NCBI GenBank assembly: GCA_036843405.1
Contig: DAITSJ010000006.1
Coordinates: 62,001 to 126,000 of the forward strand
From: DGNJ01 sp002388905
GTDB lineage: Bacteria > Pseudomonadota > Gammaproteobacteria > Pseudomonadales > Porticoccaceae
Length of the DNA: 64,000 nucleotides
Reading direction: 5' to 3'
The notes under the pieces were generated by a model. The model saw nothing but the letters and a program-made list of their open reading frames with translations, made no database searches and was not told where the DNA came from. Shown here piece by piece: positions 36,239 to 44,817 of the stretch. The position numbers and the translations under genes were made by a program. How positions within the stretch are numbered: the stretch's first letter is position 1; each line of letters opens with the position of its first letter.

Positions 36239-37618
36239 TCAACCGAGCATGGCCTCGCGGTACGCGAGCCACCACTCCCACTGGGTGTCGTCCTTGGCAA
36301 AGCCCTCGTAGACCTTGCCGCCGCCCGGCCAGTCCGCCGGTTTGTTCTCGCCGATAAAGGCCTGATACTTGAGGGTCATATTGCGCCGGCCGATGGCACC
36401 GCGCGCGTTTTTGGAAATATGGGGCCAGGTGTCGGTGTCGTCCTGCTCGATTAACCCGGATGAACCGAGTTGCTGGACACTGCTGCGCAGCATCTTTTCC
36501 TTTGTAGCTTCCGGGCAGTCCTTCTCCGCGAATACCCAGGTCCAGAATTCGGATTGATGGGGTCCTCGGGGCACAATGATATGGGCACCGAGAGCGCCAA
36601 GCATCTCGCCGTCCGGCTGGGGCGCGTAGACGAAAGCCAGCTGGATATTGGGGAAAATCCCTCCCACCTGGGGCGGAGCCTTGACCAGAAGTTCTATCTG
36701 CCGCTCGGAGAGATGCCTGGCGAGCTGGGGCACCAGTTCCCCGGTCACCCCGGGAGGGGGAAGCTTGAGAAGCCGCTCCTCCAGGGTCATTCCGGACAGG
36801 TCGGTACCGGAATCCACAAAGGTCTGCTCGATGGGGATGCAACGCAGGTTGTGGCCGTTGGCGCTCACGTTGACCCCGTACATGGCCGGCGGGGTGCCGT
36901 CGTCGCCGGCCTTGAACAGCCCCATATCGGTGAGCCAGCGGTGCAAACTCAGGGTGTGGAAGCCGTCGCCACCGGATTGCTCGCCATTACACTTCCAGTT
37001 GCAGTCCAGCATGATCTTTTGGGGTGGACCCAGTACCTCCAGGCCCTGGTCGGTGCGGCAGAACAGCATATCCAGGTAGAACTTGAAGTCCCCCAGGAAT
37101 TCCTCCAGGGAGGGACCGTCGTGCTCCCAGGTCGCGAAAATCAGGCCGCCGTAGAGCTGTACGCGGGCTTTTTTCAGGCCCAGCTCGGATTTCTCGCGGA
37201 TATTGCCGTGCATCTTCTCCTTTTCGGCGGGGGCACCGACGAAATCGCCGTTGGGGCGGAAGGCCCAGCCGTGGTAGATGCACTTGTGAACCGGGGAGTT
37301 GCCCTCCTCGCCCAGGGCCACGCGCATGCCCCGGTGAGGGCAGACGTTAAGGGAGGCATGGATGTTGCCCTCGCGATCCCTGGCGACAATCAGTTCATCC
37401 TCGCCAATGGGGCGCACCATATAGTCATTGGGCTCCGGGATCTCGGATTCGTGGCCCAGGAGATTCCAGCACTTGCCGAAGAGCTGTTCCAGCTCCCACT
37501 CGTAGAGCCCGGCGTCATCCATCACCGCCAGGGATACCTCGCGGGTGTCGCGATTGATCAGATCGTCGACCGACCTGCCTCTACTCGGGCGGCCAACGCC
37601 CGGTACCTTTATGTTCAT
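36239..37618 (-). CDS. Rieske non-heme iron dioxygenase, alpha subunit (copy 2)
   Basis: 459 residues from ATG 37618. Cys-Pro-His-Arg-Gly and Cys-Ile-Tyr-His-Gly near residues 93-117 are the Rieske ligands, and GGDGFHTLSLHRWL near residue 218 gives the Asp-His-His iron triad. It is a close paralogue of the gene at 34150, which differs mostly in the N-terminal 20 residues and in the catalytic-domain segment following the iron site. It is the first gene of the run alpha2-beta-alpha1-FAD oxidoreductase-small protein, all minus strand. Confidence 0.94.
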   Translation of the reverse strand: MNIKVPGVGRPSRGRSVDDLINRDTREVSLAVMDDAGLYEWELEQLFGKCWNLLGHESEIPEPNDYMVRPIGEDELIVARDREGNIHASLNVCPHRGMRVALGEEGNSPVHKCIYHGWAFRPNGDFVGAPAEKEKMHGNIREKSELGLKKARVQLYGGLIFATWEHDGPSLEEFLGDFKFYLDMLFCRTDQGLEVLGPPQKIMLDCNWKCNGEQSGGDGFHTLSLHRWLTDMGLFKAGDDGTPPAMYGVNVSANGHNLRCIPIEQTFVDSGTDLSGMTLEERLLKLPPPGVTGELVPQLARHLSERQIELLVKAPPQVGGIFPNIQLAFVYAPQPDGEMLGALGAHIIVPRGPHQSEFWTWVFAEKDCPEATKEKMLRSSVQQLGSSGLIEQDDTDTWPHISKNARGAIGRRNMTLKYQAFIGENKPADWPGGGKVYEGFAKDDTQWEWWLAYREAMLG

Positions 37619-37764
37619 GGCCCACCCTGAACAATTATTGTAATACTTGCCTAATCTATACCCAGGCCGGGGCCAATATCAACTGCTTTCGGGCCGGCGC
37701 GACGTGGATTCCCGCCCCGACCAGTTCTACCAAACCAAACTGGACCGATCGTCACGGTAGAAAC

Positions 37765-39078
37765 TCAGTCGACCAGAACCGGAGACCTGGACGACTTGTC
37801 GCCATTCTTCGATCCGCGGATATCGGCGTGACCCGACTGCGGATCGCCCTCCCGCCCCGGGGGCCGACCCAGTGTGCAGATAAGCAGTGAAGCCAGAATC
37901 GAGCCCGCGCAGAGCAACAGCAGCCAGGGTCGGTAACTGTCGGCGATATCGTAGGCCATTCCCGCGATGGCCGAGCCAGCACCGATAAACAGGCCATAGC
38001 CGCTCATCATCATGGCAAAGATAGTGCCGTAGCTACGCAGCCCGAAGTAGCGGCTCGCCATATAAGCGATGACATCCACCTCCGCGCCCAGGCAGAGGCC
38101 GACAACGAGGCCGGCTGCGACCGCTATGCCATAACCGCCATTGAGCGCGAACAGCAACAGGGAAGCGGCGCAGGGGAGAAGAAAAGCCGCGCCGGCGATC
38201 AGGCGGGTATCGTAAAGATCGAACAGCATTCCCATAAACAGGCGGCCGACGATCATTGATGGTCCGATAAAAAACGCCACCGACGCCGCCATGCCGGGAG
38301 ACAGGCCGGAATCGATTAACATGGGCTGGATATGGACGAGAAACGTACCCACCGCCAGCGCCACAAAGGCCAGCGCCAGCAGCAACTGCCAGAAGCGACG
38401 GGCACGTAGCGCCTCGCTGACACCATACCCCGCCCCGGGAGAAACCGGGTTGGCCGTTGGGGAAACGGCCCCGGCCGATGGCTGTGTTCGGGGCGCGCGA
38501 TCCCGGAACCAGGCCAGGGTCGGGATAAACATCAGCAGTGCGCTGGTCGCGCCCACCACCGGAAATATCCAGTTGACCCCCACGGCACGTACCAGCCAGA
38601 TCACTAACGTCGGCGTCACCGCCACCATCAGCCCACCGCCGGTCAGGCACATTGCCAGCGCCATACCCCGCTGGACACTGAACCATTTCACAACCCCGGC
38701 GGTCCAGACCACCGGCGTGACAAACATGCTGGCGATGCCAAAAAAAGTACAGGCGGCAAGCCATGTCCAGATCTCCGGACCTGCCAGTCCTATCAGCGAG
38801 AATCCCAGCCCGAAAAGCCAGAGGCCCCAGAGTGCGACAATCCGTGTTCCAAGCCTGTCAGCGAGCACTCCCGCCAGAATATTGCCAACCAGGTGGATGG
38901 CCATGATCAGCGTCAGGCCAAAGGCAATTTCCCCACGACTCCAGTCGTAAACCGCCTGGAGCGGCTTGATCATGGTGCCAATAAAATGTGTGTGGATGCC
39001 GCCCAGGGCTATACCCAACGCCGCGGCCAGGACCACGCCCCAGCCGTCGTGCCATTCCTGCCTTGCTGTGTTTGCCAT
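37765..39078 (-). CDS. MFS transporter (monocarboxylate/OFA-like), copy 1
   Basis: 437 residues, twelve hydrophobic segments in two halves. DWSRGEIAFGLTLIM near residue 45 and GVLADRLGTR near residue 70 form the loop 2-3 signature of the major facilitator superfamily. A central linker holds RDRAPRTQPSAG. The sequence is clearly homologous, over its length, to the carrier at 44818-46122. OFA/monocarboxylate-like members move organic acids. It lies just upstream of the dioxygenase run on the same strand and may supply or export its acid. Confidence 0.9.
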   Translation of the reverse strand: MANTARQEWHDGWGVVLAAALGIALGGIHTHFIGTMIKPLQAVYDWSRGEIAFGLTLIMAIHLVGNILAGVLADRLGTRIVALWGLWLFGLGFSLIGLAGPEIWTWLAACTFFGIASMFVTPVVWTAGVVKWFSVQRGMALAMCLTGGGLMVAVTPTLVIWLVRAVGVNWIFPVVGATSALLMFIPTLAWFRDRAPRTQPSAGAVSPTANPVSPGAGYGVSEALRARRFWQLLLALAFVALAVGTFLVHIQPMLIDSGLSPGMAASVAFFIGPSMIVGRLFMGMLFDLYDTRLIAGAAFLLPCAASLLLFALNGGYGIAVAAGLVVGLCLGAEVDVIAYMASRYFGLRSYGTIFAMMMSGYGLFIGAGSAIAGMAYDIADSYRPWLLLLCAGSILASLLICTLGRPPGREGDPQSGHADIRGSKNGDKSSRSPVLVD

Positions 39079-39282
39079 AAATAGGGTTGTCAGTGATTAT
39101 TATGCCGCGAGAGAGAAGTTGGCCGGACGGTCCGGCACTCGGTGGACCAACCTGTACACTCCGGCCCTGCCTGTCTGGCCACGACGCCCGCGGGGTATAG
39201 GCAGGCACAACGTCTATGCCTTATCCATTGTCACCCGTGTGGCAGTCTGGATGGTGAAGGTCCCGGCCCATGATCCTTCTGC

Positions 39283-39747
39283 TCAAGGCAGCGCGCGGGC
39301 ATTTGCCGGATCGAAACGCAAGACAATCTCTGAATAGTGGCCTGCCTGCCGCCGTGTATCGATATAGGCAAAGCGCACCGCCGACGTACCACCCTCCATG
39401 ACCACCGGCGTATTCAGTGCCTCGCAGCTCTCGATTGCCCGGTCCCAGGCACTTTGGTCGGGCAGCAGAAAGCCGAGATGGTGAAAGCCGATATCGCCGG
39501 GATTGTCCGGAAGGGCCTCCAGGTAGATCGACGGCCAGTCCAGGCGCGGCTCGATCAACTCGATTTCGGCACCGGGGACAGCAAGATGGGAGAGGTTCAG
39601 CAACGCAACTTCATTACCCGCCTCGTCACGCAGGTCCCGAACCACATCGACCACTTCCGCACCCATGCGGCGTTGGATGCCGGCCACCGCGGCATCGATA
39701 TCCCGAACCACATAACCAAGCTGAAAAAAACGACCGTAGACTGACAC
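39283..39747 (-). CDS. VOC family protein (glyoxalase/dioxygenase fold)
   Basis: 154 residues from GTG 39747, with GGGAG upstream. It opens FFQLGYVVRDIDAAVAG and shows GFHHLGFLLPD near residue 93 and SEIVLRF at the end, which give the His/Glu positions of the vicinal oxygen chelate fold. The substrate is unknown. Its promoter faces the SDR promoter and the palindrome at 39894 lies between. It is followed by the MFS gene at 37765-39078 on the same strand. Confidence 0.85.
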   Translation of the reverse strand: MSVYGRFFQLGYVVRDIDAAVAGIQRRMGAEVVDVVRDLRDEAGNEVALLNLSHLAVPGAEIELIEPRLDWPSIYLEALPDNPGDIGFHHLGFLLPDQSAWDRAIESCEALNTPVVMEGGTSAVRFAYIDTRRQAGHYSEIVLRFDPANARALP

Positions 39748-40103
39748 CCTGCACTCCCGCTTTGCAATTATTGATTGACCCGCGCTTTCTGTCTGCTGGC
39801 CGCCTCCCGGGGGCGCCCCTGACTATTTAACGCTGGCGTCGGGGTAACGATTAACGGCTTCCGCTAACAGGCGGCACAAAGCGCCAATTCGCGACATATA
39901 TTAAATATATGTATTTCCTTGCCCAAATATAAGAATTCCGTATAAGTATAATTTCACATTGTTTCCAACATCTGTAATATACAAATGAGGGAACAATTAA
40001 GCAATTCGCTGCTCTAGCAGTGACGAGACTTGGTATTGATCCCGATATAACCAATAAACCGCGCCCATGCCGGCCTATTCTCGAAATAAGGCCGGTCAGA
40101 GCA
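39748..40103. other. 356-bp divergent AT-rich intergenic region
   Basis: No gene. It is AT-rich between 39890 and 40010, in contrast to its GC-rich neighbours. It separates the VOC gene (minus) from the SDR gene (plus) and carries the palindrome 39894-39912, so it probably holds both promoters. Confidence 0.6.
39894..39912. promoter_or_regulatory. Perfect 19-bp AT-rich palindrome, shared with 59484
   Basis: ACATATATT-A-AATATATGT, a perfect dyad. Its first 18 bases differ at one position from 59484-59501 in the divergent TonB receptor 3/TetR region. It is 147 nt upstream of VOC and about 190 nt upstream of the SDR. A candidate operator for the TetR regulator at 59676. Confidence 0.6.
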
Positions 40104-40946
40104 ATGAATGGCCCCATGAATAAACAGATGGAATGGACCTGGCAGGATGGCGTTGCGGTCATTACCGGCGCCGGTGGTTTGTTGGGCCGGGGCATGGCCG
40201 TGACCCTGGCCCGCGCCGGCATGGATCTGGTGCTGGCCGACACCGATACGAAGGCGGCGGGCAAGGTGGCGGAAGAGATCAAGGCATTGGGGCGCAGGGT
40301 TCTGGTGGTGACTACCGACGTTGCCGATCCAGAAGCACTCGAATCCCTCGCCGATCAGGCCTGGACGGTATTTGGCAAGGTCAACCTGCTGTGCAATAAC
40401 GCGGGCATTGCGCTTCTTCGCCCTTATGGGGAGTTGACCCTCGATGACTGGAACCGGGTACTGGGCATCAACCTTATGGGCGTAATCCACGGCATCCACG
40501 CCTTCCTGCCCCGCATGGCCGACCAGGGCGGTCTCCGCCATATCGTTAATACGTCGTCCATGTCCGGAGTCGGAATCGCCTCACTGCGCCCGCTGAACGC
40601 ACCCTATGTGACCGCCAAGTTCGCCATTGCCGGGTTGACCGAGACGCTGGCGCCCGTGGCTGCCGCGCAGGGTATCGGCGTGTCCGTATTGTGCCCGGGG
40701 ATGACCGTCGCCGATCCCTCGAAGCCAATGACCTACGCCATGGCCAGCGCCGAATGGTACAGGGACAACCTCCTGGACCCCATACAGGTGGCCGAGGAGA
40801 TGTGCCGGGGCATCGAGGAAAACCGTCTGCATATTTTCCCGCACCGGGCCGGGCTCGCCGAGGTGGAGCAACGCCACGCCGCCCTACTCGAGGGTTTTCG
40901 CCAGGCGGGGAAGACCTCGCCGGAAGAGAAAACCCGGGACACCTGA
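40104..40946 (+). CDS. SDR family oxidoreductase
   Basis: 280 residues from ATG 40104; ATGs at 40116 and 40128 are alternatives and none has a strong Shine-Dalgarno. The cofactor loop is ITGAGGLLGRGMA near residue 20, then CNNAGIAL near residue 98 and NTSSMSGVG near residue 152. The catalytic YVTAKFA near residue 170 gives Tyr-x-x-x-Lys. The late segment CPGMTV is typical. It is the first gene of a plus-strand run that includes DUF6282, UGSC and NifU-like proteins. The substrate is unknown. Confidence 0.9.
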   Translation: MNGPMNKQMEWTWQDGVAVITGAGGLLGRGMAVTLARAGMDLVLADTDTKAAGKVAEEIKALGRRVLVVTTDVADPEALESLADQAWTVFGKVNLLCNNAGIALLRPYGELTLDDWNRVLGINLMGVIHGIHAFLPRMADQGGLRHIVNTSSMSGVGIASLRPLNAPYVTAKFAIAGLTETLAPVAAAQGIGVSVLCPGMTVADPSKPMTYAMASAEWYRDNLLDPIQVAEEMCRGIEENRLHIFPHRAGLAEVEQRHAALLEGFRQAGKTSPEEKTRDT

Positions 40947-40974
40947 ACACGACTTCAACAACCAGGGGATAACA

Positions 40975-41853
40975 ATGGGTCATATCAAACTCGAGGATGC
41001 CGTCGACCTGCACTGTCATTTCGGCCCGGATTTCCTGAATCCCGGTCACGATCTCAATCATTCCGTCACTGCCCTCGAGGCCGCCACCGAGGCGGCAGAC
41101 GCGGGCATGAAAGCGATTGTCCTCAAATCCCACGACTTTCCCACCGCCCATCTGGCCCACACCCTGCGGGAAACAGTCCCGGGTGTGTGCACCTGCGGCG
41201 GCATCGTGCTCGACCACCAGGTGGGCGGTCTGAACCCCTGGGCAGTGGAACATGCCCTGCGGTTGGGCGCGAAAATCGTCTGGCTGCCCACGGTAGCCAG
41301 CCACCAGGACTACCTGAACGGGCTGGGGGAGATCTTCGGCTACCCGGGTACGGGAATTATCACCATCGACGAGAAGGGAGAACTGCTGCCCGAGGTACGT
41401 GAAATTGTCGACCTCGTGGCCGAGCACGATGCCGTGATCGCCACTGGCCACACGACGGCCGCGGAACATTATGCCCTGGCCCGTGAGTTCGGCCGCCGCG
41501 GCAAGGTAGTCGTGACCCACGCCACCGAACAGATGGCCGGCCCCCACCTGACTCGGGCCCAGTGCGTCGAGCTGGCGGAACTCGGTGCCTATATCGAACT
41601 TACCGCCCAACTGTGCGTCGCCCATATGGGAATGAGCCCCAAACCGGTAAAGGCGGTGGCGGCGATGATCGAGGCCATTGGTCCCGAGCAGGTGGTCCTG
41701 GGAACGGATTACGGCTGGACGGAGGAGCTGCCCCACCCGGCCCAGGGCTTGCGGGATTATGTAGACGGCCTCTGGGAAGCGGGACTTTCGGAAACCATGC
41801 TCCGGCGCATGGCCTGTGACAACGGCGCCCGTCTGCTCGGGCTCAAGGACTGA
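40975..41853 (+). CDS. DUF6282 amidohydrolase-like metal hydrolase
   Basis: 292 residues. A TIM-barrel metal hydrolase: DLHCHFGPD at residues 11-19 gives the HxH metal pair, ATGHTTAAEH lies near residue 157 and VVTHATEQ near residue 178, and GTDYGWTEE near residue 243 gives the late Asp. The family name DUF6282 reflects unknown function. It starts 28 nt after the SDR and is followed, 140 nt later, by the UGSC gene. It may cleave a C-N or C-C bond of an intermediate; this is inference. Confidence 0.85.
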   Translation: MGHIKLEDAVDLHCHFGPDFLNPGHDLNHSVTALEAATEAADAGMKAIVLKSHDFPTAHLAHTLRETVPGVCTCGGIVLDHQVGGLNPWAVEHALRLGAKIVWLPTVASHQDYLNGLGEIFGYPGTGIITIDEKGELLPEVREIVDLVAEHDAVIATGHTTAAEHYALAREFGRRGKVVVTHATEQMAGPHLTRAQCVELAELGAYIELTAQLCVAHMGMSPKPVKAVAAMIEAIGPEQVVLGTDYGWTEELPHPAQGLRDYVDGLWEAGLSETMLRRMACDNGARLLGLKD

Positions 41854-41993
41854 ATCTCAGGACCGGCACCCTGGTCCAGCTACAACCCCGACTATTAACC
41901 GGGGCACTCACGCGATGCGCACGTCATACCTGTGGTGGCCCGTGGGACCCGGTAGTAACACCCGTCTCAACAGCTAAAGGAGTTGAAACCAGC

Positions 41994-43697
41994 ATGAACA
42001 TCAGCACCACCATTCGTGATGAGCAACAATTTGAAGTGGTCTGGCCGCTGGGCCGAAGCGAGCGCATGGAAACCAACTTTGCCGATCGGCTTGGCGACCT
42101 GAACGGCAAAACCATTGCCGAAGTCTGGTCCTGGATGTGGGGCGGCGACCTGGCCTTTGCCGTGGTCCGCGAACAATTAAAAGCCCGCTACCCGGATATC
42201 CGCTTCATACCCTATACCGAATTCGGCAATATCCACGGGCCCGAGGAGAATGAAGTTATCGCCCGCCTGCCGGAAAAGTTCAGGGAACACGGCGTCGATG
42301 CCGTGATTCTGGGCATTGCCAATTGCGGCAGCTGTACGCCGGCGGTATTGCGGGCCCACCTGGCCTGCGAACGCGCCGGTTATCCTTCGGTATCCATTGT
42401 CGGGGAACCCTTCGTCGCCCAGTCCACCGCCGTTGCCGAACATCTCGGCGTGGCGGGGGCGGCCATGGCCGTGTACCCCGGCAATATCGAGGCGGACAGC
42501 AAGGATAACTTCAGGGAGAAATGCGCCAAAAACCTGCCGGACCCGATCGTCGAGGGGCTGACAGCGGGCAATATCGGCGGCAGTGACCGGGCGGCCGACC
42601 CGGAACCCCGGGATATTGTCTTTCGGGGCACCCTGGATCAGGTAATCGATCATTTTGAGGCCAGTCAATGGTCGGACGGCCTGCCCTTCGTACCCCCGAC
42701 ACCGGACCGGGTCGAGGCCTTTCTCGCGCACACGCCCCGCAACCCGGGGGAAATACTGGGCACACTCCTGCCCGCCAAACGGGAAGCGACTATCTGGAAC
42801 GTCGCCGTCAACGGCGTCATGGCCGGTTGCAAGCCGGAATACATGCCTATACTCGTCGCAGCGGTTGAAGCCATGTGCGACCCGGATTTTCGCATCGAGG
42901 ACCAGGGCGCCGCGCCGGCCTGGGAGATGCTCTGCGTGGTCTCCGGCCCCATCGCCCGGGAGCTGGATTTCAACCATGCCCACGGTGTGTGCTCGACGGG
43001 GACCCGACCCAACACCTCGGTGGGACGATTCCTTAGGCTGTATTCCCGAAACGTGGCGGGACACAGGATACCGCCCGGCGTCACTGACTACGCCGCCGTG
43101 GGCAATTCCTTCGTGGTAGCCATTGCCGAGAACGAGGAATACGTCCGGGACATCGGTTGGCCCACCTACGGCGAGGATCGCGGCCTGGCCGCCGGCGAGA
43201 ACGGCATCACTTTGCAGGGCATCGTCGCGGCCAGCCCCTCCTTTCTCTATGCCGGGCCCGGGGACGGCGACGTGCCCTCCTACATCGAACCCCTGAAAGA
43301 AGTTTTCGGTGATGCCATGTGTGGCTACTGGGGCTTTACCGGCGCCACCTATGGCCAGTGGCATCCGCTGATTATCCTCAACCCCGATATGGCCAGGCTT
43401 ATTGCCGAAGCGGGATGGACCAAAGACGACCTGCGCCAGTACCTCTACGCCAACTGCCGGATCCCGGCCCGGCATATGGAAAAACGCGGCGACCTGATGA
43501 ATCTCGACCTGGCCGCCCAGGTCCGCCAGGGGGTATTGCCGGAGGTATACCACGAGACCGATGACCCCGAGCGGCTGGTACCTGTATTCGTGCGACCGGA
43601 ATGGATCAATATTATTGTCGCCGGGGCACCCACCACATTCTTTCGCGGTTACATGAACAATCACGAACAAGGCGTGCCGATTACCCGGAAACTCTGA
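41994..43697 (+). CDS. UGSC-family CxxC protein fused to a second conserved domain
   Basis: 567 residues with AAAGGAG upstream. The N-terminal 200 residues form a UGSC-type domain: IANCGSCTPAVLRA gives Cys111-Gly-Ser-Cys114, where selenocysteine occurs in other members. The codon here is TGC, so it is the cysteine form. About residues 205-567 form a second domain (DQVIDHFEASQWSDGLPFVP, GTRPNTSVGRFLRLYSRNV, GYWGFTGATYGQWHPLIIL) that I recall as a separate protein next to UGSC genes in other bacteria. The role is probably redox or organo-sulfur/nitrogen chemistry; the function is not established. Confidence 0.75.
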   Translation: MNISTTIRDEQQFEVVWPLGRSERMETNFADRLGDLNGKTIAEVWSWMWGGDLAFAVVREQLKARYPDIRFIPYTEFGNIHGPEENEVIARLPEKFREHGVDAVILGIANCGSCTPAVLRAHLACERAGYPSVSIVGEPFVAQSTAVAEHLGVAGAAMAVYPGNIEADSKDNFREKCAKNLPDPIVEGLTAGNIGGSDRAADPEPRDIVFRGTLDQVIDHFEASQWSDGLPFVPPTPDRVEAFLAHTPRNPGEILGTLLPAKREATIWNVAVNGVMAGCKPEYMPILVAAVEAMCDPDFRIEDQGAAPAWEMLCVVSGPIARELDFNHAHGVCSTGTRPNTSVGRFLRLYSRNVAGHRIPPGVTDYAAVGNSFVVAIAENEEYVRDIGWPTYGEDRGLAAGENGITLQGIVAASPSFLYAGPGDGDVPSYIEPLKEVFGDAMCGYWGFTGATYGQWHPLIILNPDMARLIAEAGWTKDDLRQYLYANCRIPARHMEKRGDLMNLDLAAQVRQGVLPEVYHETDDPERLVPVFVRPEWINIIVAGAPTTFFRGYMNNHEQGVPITRKL

Positions 43698-43785
43698 ACA
43701 TTATTTACCCGGCAATCTCACAGGTAAGTCATTGCCGGCTTGAAACGGTGACGGCAGGCAGCAGGAATCGCCAGGAGGAAACTCG

Positions 43786-44076
43786 ATGACAGAAACGCAA
43801 AATGAACCGCTCTTTATGAACGATCTCCGGGCCCTGGTACAGGGTGACGGCCTCGACCTCGAATACCTCGGAACCGACAGCATGGCCGGGACCCTGAAGC
43901 TTCGGCTCACGGAAGGCCCCAACCCCTGCGCGGCCTGTGTGATGTCCCGGGAGCTTCTGGAAGATATTGCCCTGACAACGGTGCAAAAAACCGACCCGCG
44001 GATTCGGAAGGTCTTGGTCAGAGACGAGCGTCCGAACGCGACAACGCAACCGCGGCGAACTGATTTCAAACTTTAG
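43786..44076 (+). CDS. NifU C-terminal-like small CxxC protein
   Basis: 96 residues with AGGAGG upstream. LRALVQGDGLDLEYLG and then NPCAACVMSRELLEDI follow the pattern of the NifU C-terminal (Nfu) domain, with Cys48-x-x-Cys51 as the CxxC that can hold an Fe-S cluster between two subunits. The sequence differs from Nfu in CAAC in place of C-x-x-C-P-S. It lies 88 nt after the UGSC gene on the same strand and may deliver a cluster or sulfur to it. No other Fe-S assembly gene adjoins. Confidence 0.65.
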   Translation: MTETQNEPLFMNDLRALVQGDGLDLEYLGTDSMAGTLKLRLTEGPNPCAACVMSRELLEDIALTTVQKTDPRIRKVLVRDERPNATTQPRRTDFKL

Positions 44077-44186
44077 GCGAGAAAACCCACGGCTCCCCAC
44101 ACCGGCAACAAAAAAATAATCAGGCGGTAAATTTCGGTAACTGTTGAAACGGAAAGCTTATCGGCGCCTCAGGAAGAGTAGCGCTT

Positions 44187-44213
44187 TAAAAAAAAGCCCC
44201 CAATTAAGGGGGC
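44187..44213 (-). terminator. Intrinsic terminator after CMD gene 1
   Basis: GCCCCC-AATTAA-GGGGGC stem-loop (44196-44213); on the minus strand it is followed by a run of T (A-tract 44187-44195). It lies about 108 nt downstream of the CMD stop and closes the P450/MFS/CMD side. Confidence 0.8.
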
Positions 44214-44320
44214 AATGGGAGAAGCATATTGATACGGACGGGCAATGCTGGGCGTTGCAATGCCGCCACCGGCTTTCGATAAAACGCCATGATGACAAGC
44301 AAAGGATTATTGCGGGCCGT

Positions 44321-44725
44321 TCATTTGACCAGGTCACCTGCTTCTGGCCCCTCCCCTGCATCAAAAATTTCCTTGGCGATACTCACGGCCGTTGCCACGG
44401 GAGGAAAGCCCACATAACCCGTCAGGTGATACAGCGTCTCCTCGAGTTCTTCTTTTGTAACACCGTTTTTCAACGCAATACGGAAGTGGTATTGCAACTC
44501 ATGCGTCGAGCGGCTTGCCACCAGGGCGGCCAGGGTGATCAGGCTTCGATCGCGGCGCGAAAGGCCCGGCCTCGTCCAAAGCGGGCCGAATACATTGTTG
44601 ATGGATAAGGCACCAATTTCGGGCGCGAACGAGCCCTCAGGTGGCTTCAACATGGCCTCCGCAGCATCCGGGGAAAGCATGTCTCGAACCAGTTCGACAC
44701 CGTCATTATCAATTTTCTGGGTCAT
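44321..44725 (-). CDS. Carboxymuconolactone-decarboxylase-like protein (CMD 1)
   Basis: 134 residues from ATG 44725 with GGAG upstream. GLSRRDRSLITLAALVASRSTHEL lies near residue 54 and EELEETLYHLTGYVGFP near residue 94, both typical of CMD-family all-helical hexamers. It lacks the AhpD CxxC pair. It resembles the CMD gene at 56567-56953. It follows the MFS gene on the minus strand. Members act on lactones or unknown substrates. Confidence 0.9.
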   Translation of the reverse strand: MTQKIDNDGVELVRDMLSPDAAEAMLKPPEGSFAPEIGALSINNVFGPLWTRPGLSRRDRSLITLAALVASRSTHELQYHFRIALKNGVTKEELEETLYHLTGYVGFPPVATAVSIAKEIFDAGEGPEAGDLVK

Positions 44726-44817
44726 TGCAATCGATCTCCACAATCCGAGTTAATAGGGTTTTATTGATAGGGCTATCTGTATACGCCCGCTTCCAGCGGT
44801 GAGAAAAAGTTTAACAA

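Noticed and set aside
42324..42335. Possible selenocysteine at the UGSC motif
   Set aside because: The first Cys codon is TGC, not TGA, so no selenocysteine insertion is needed.
42177..43670. Long antisense frame (497 codons) opposite the UGSC gene, and similar frames opposite mnmC and the bat genes
   Set aside because: High GC gives few stops in antisense frames; none has recognisable domains.
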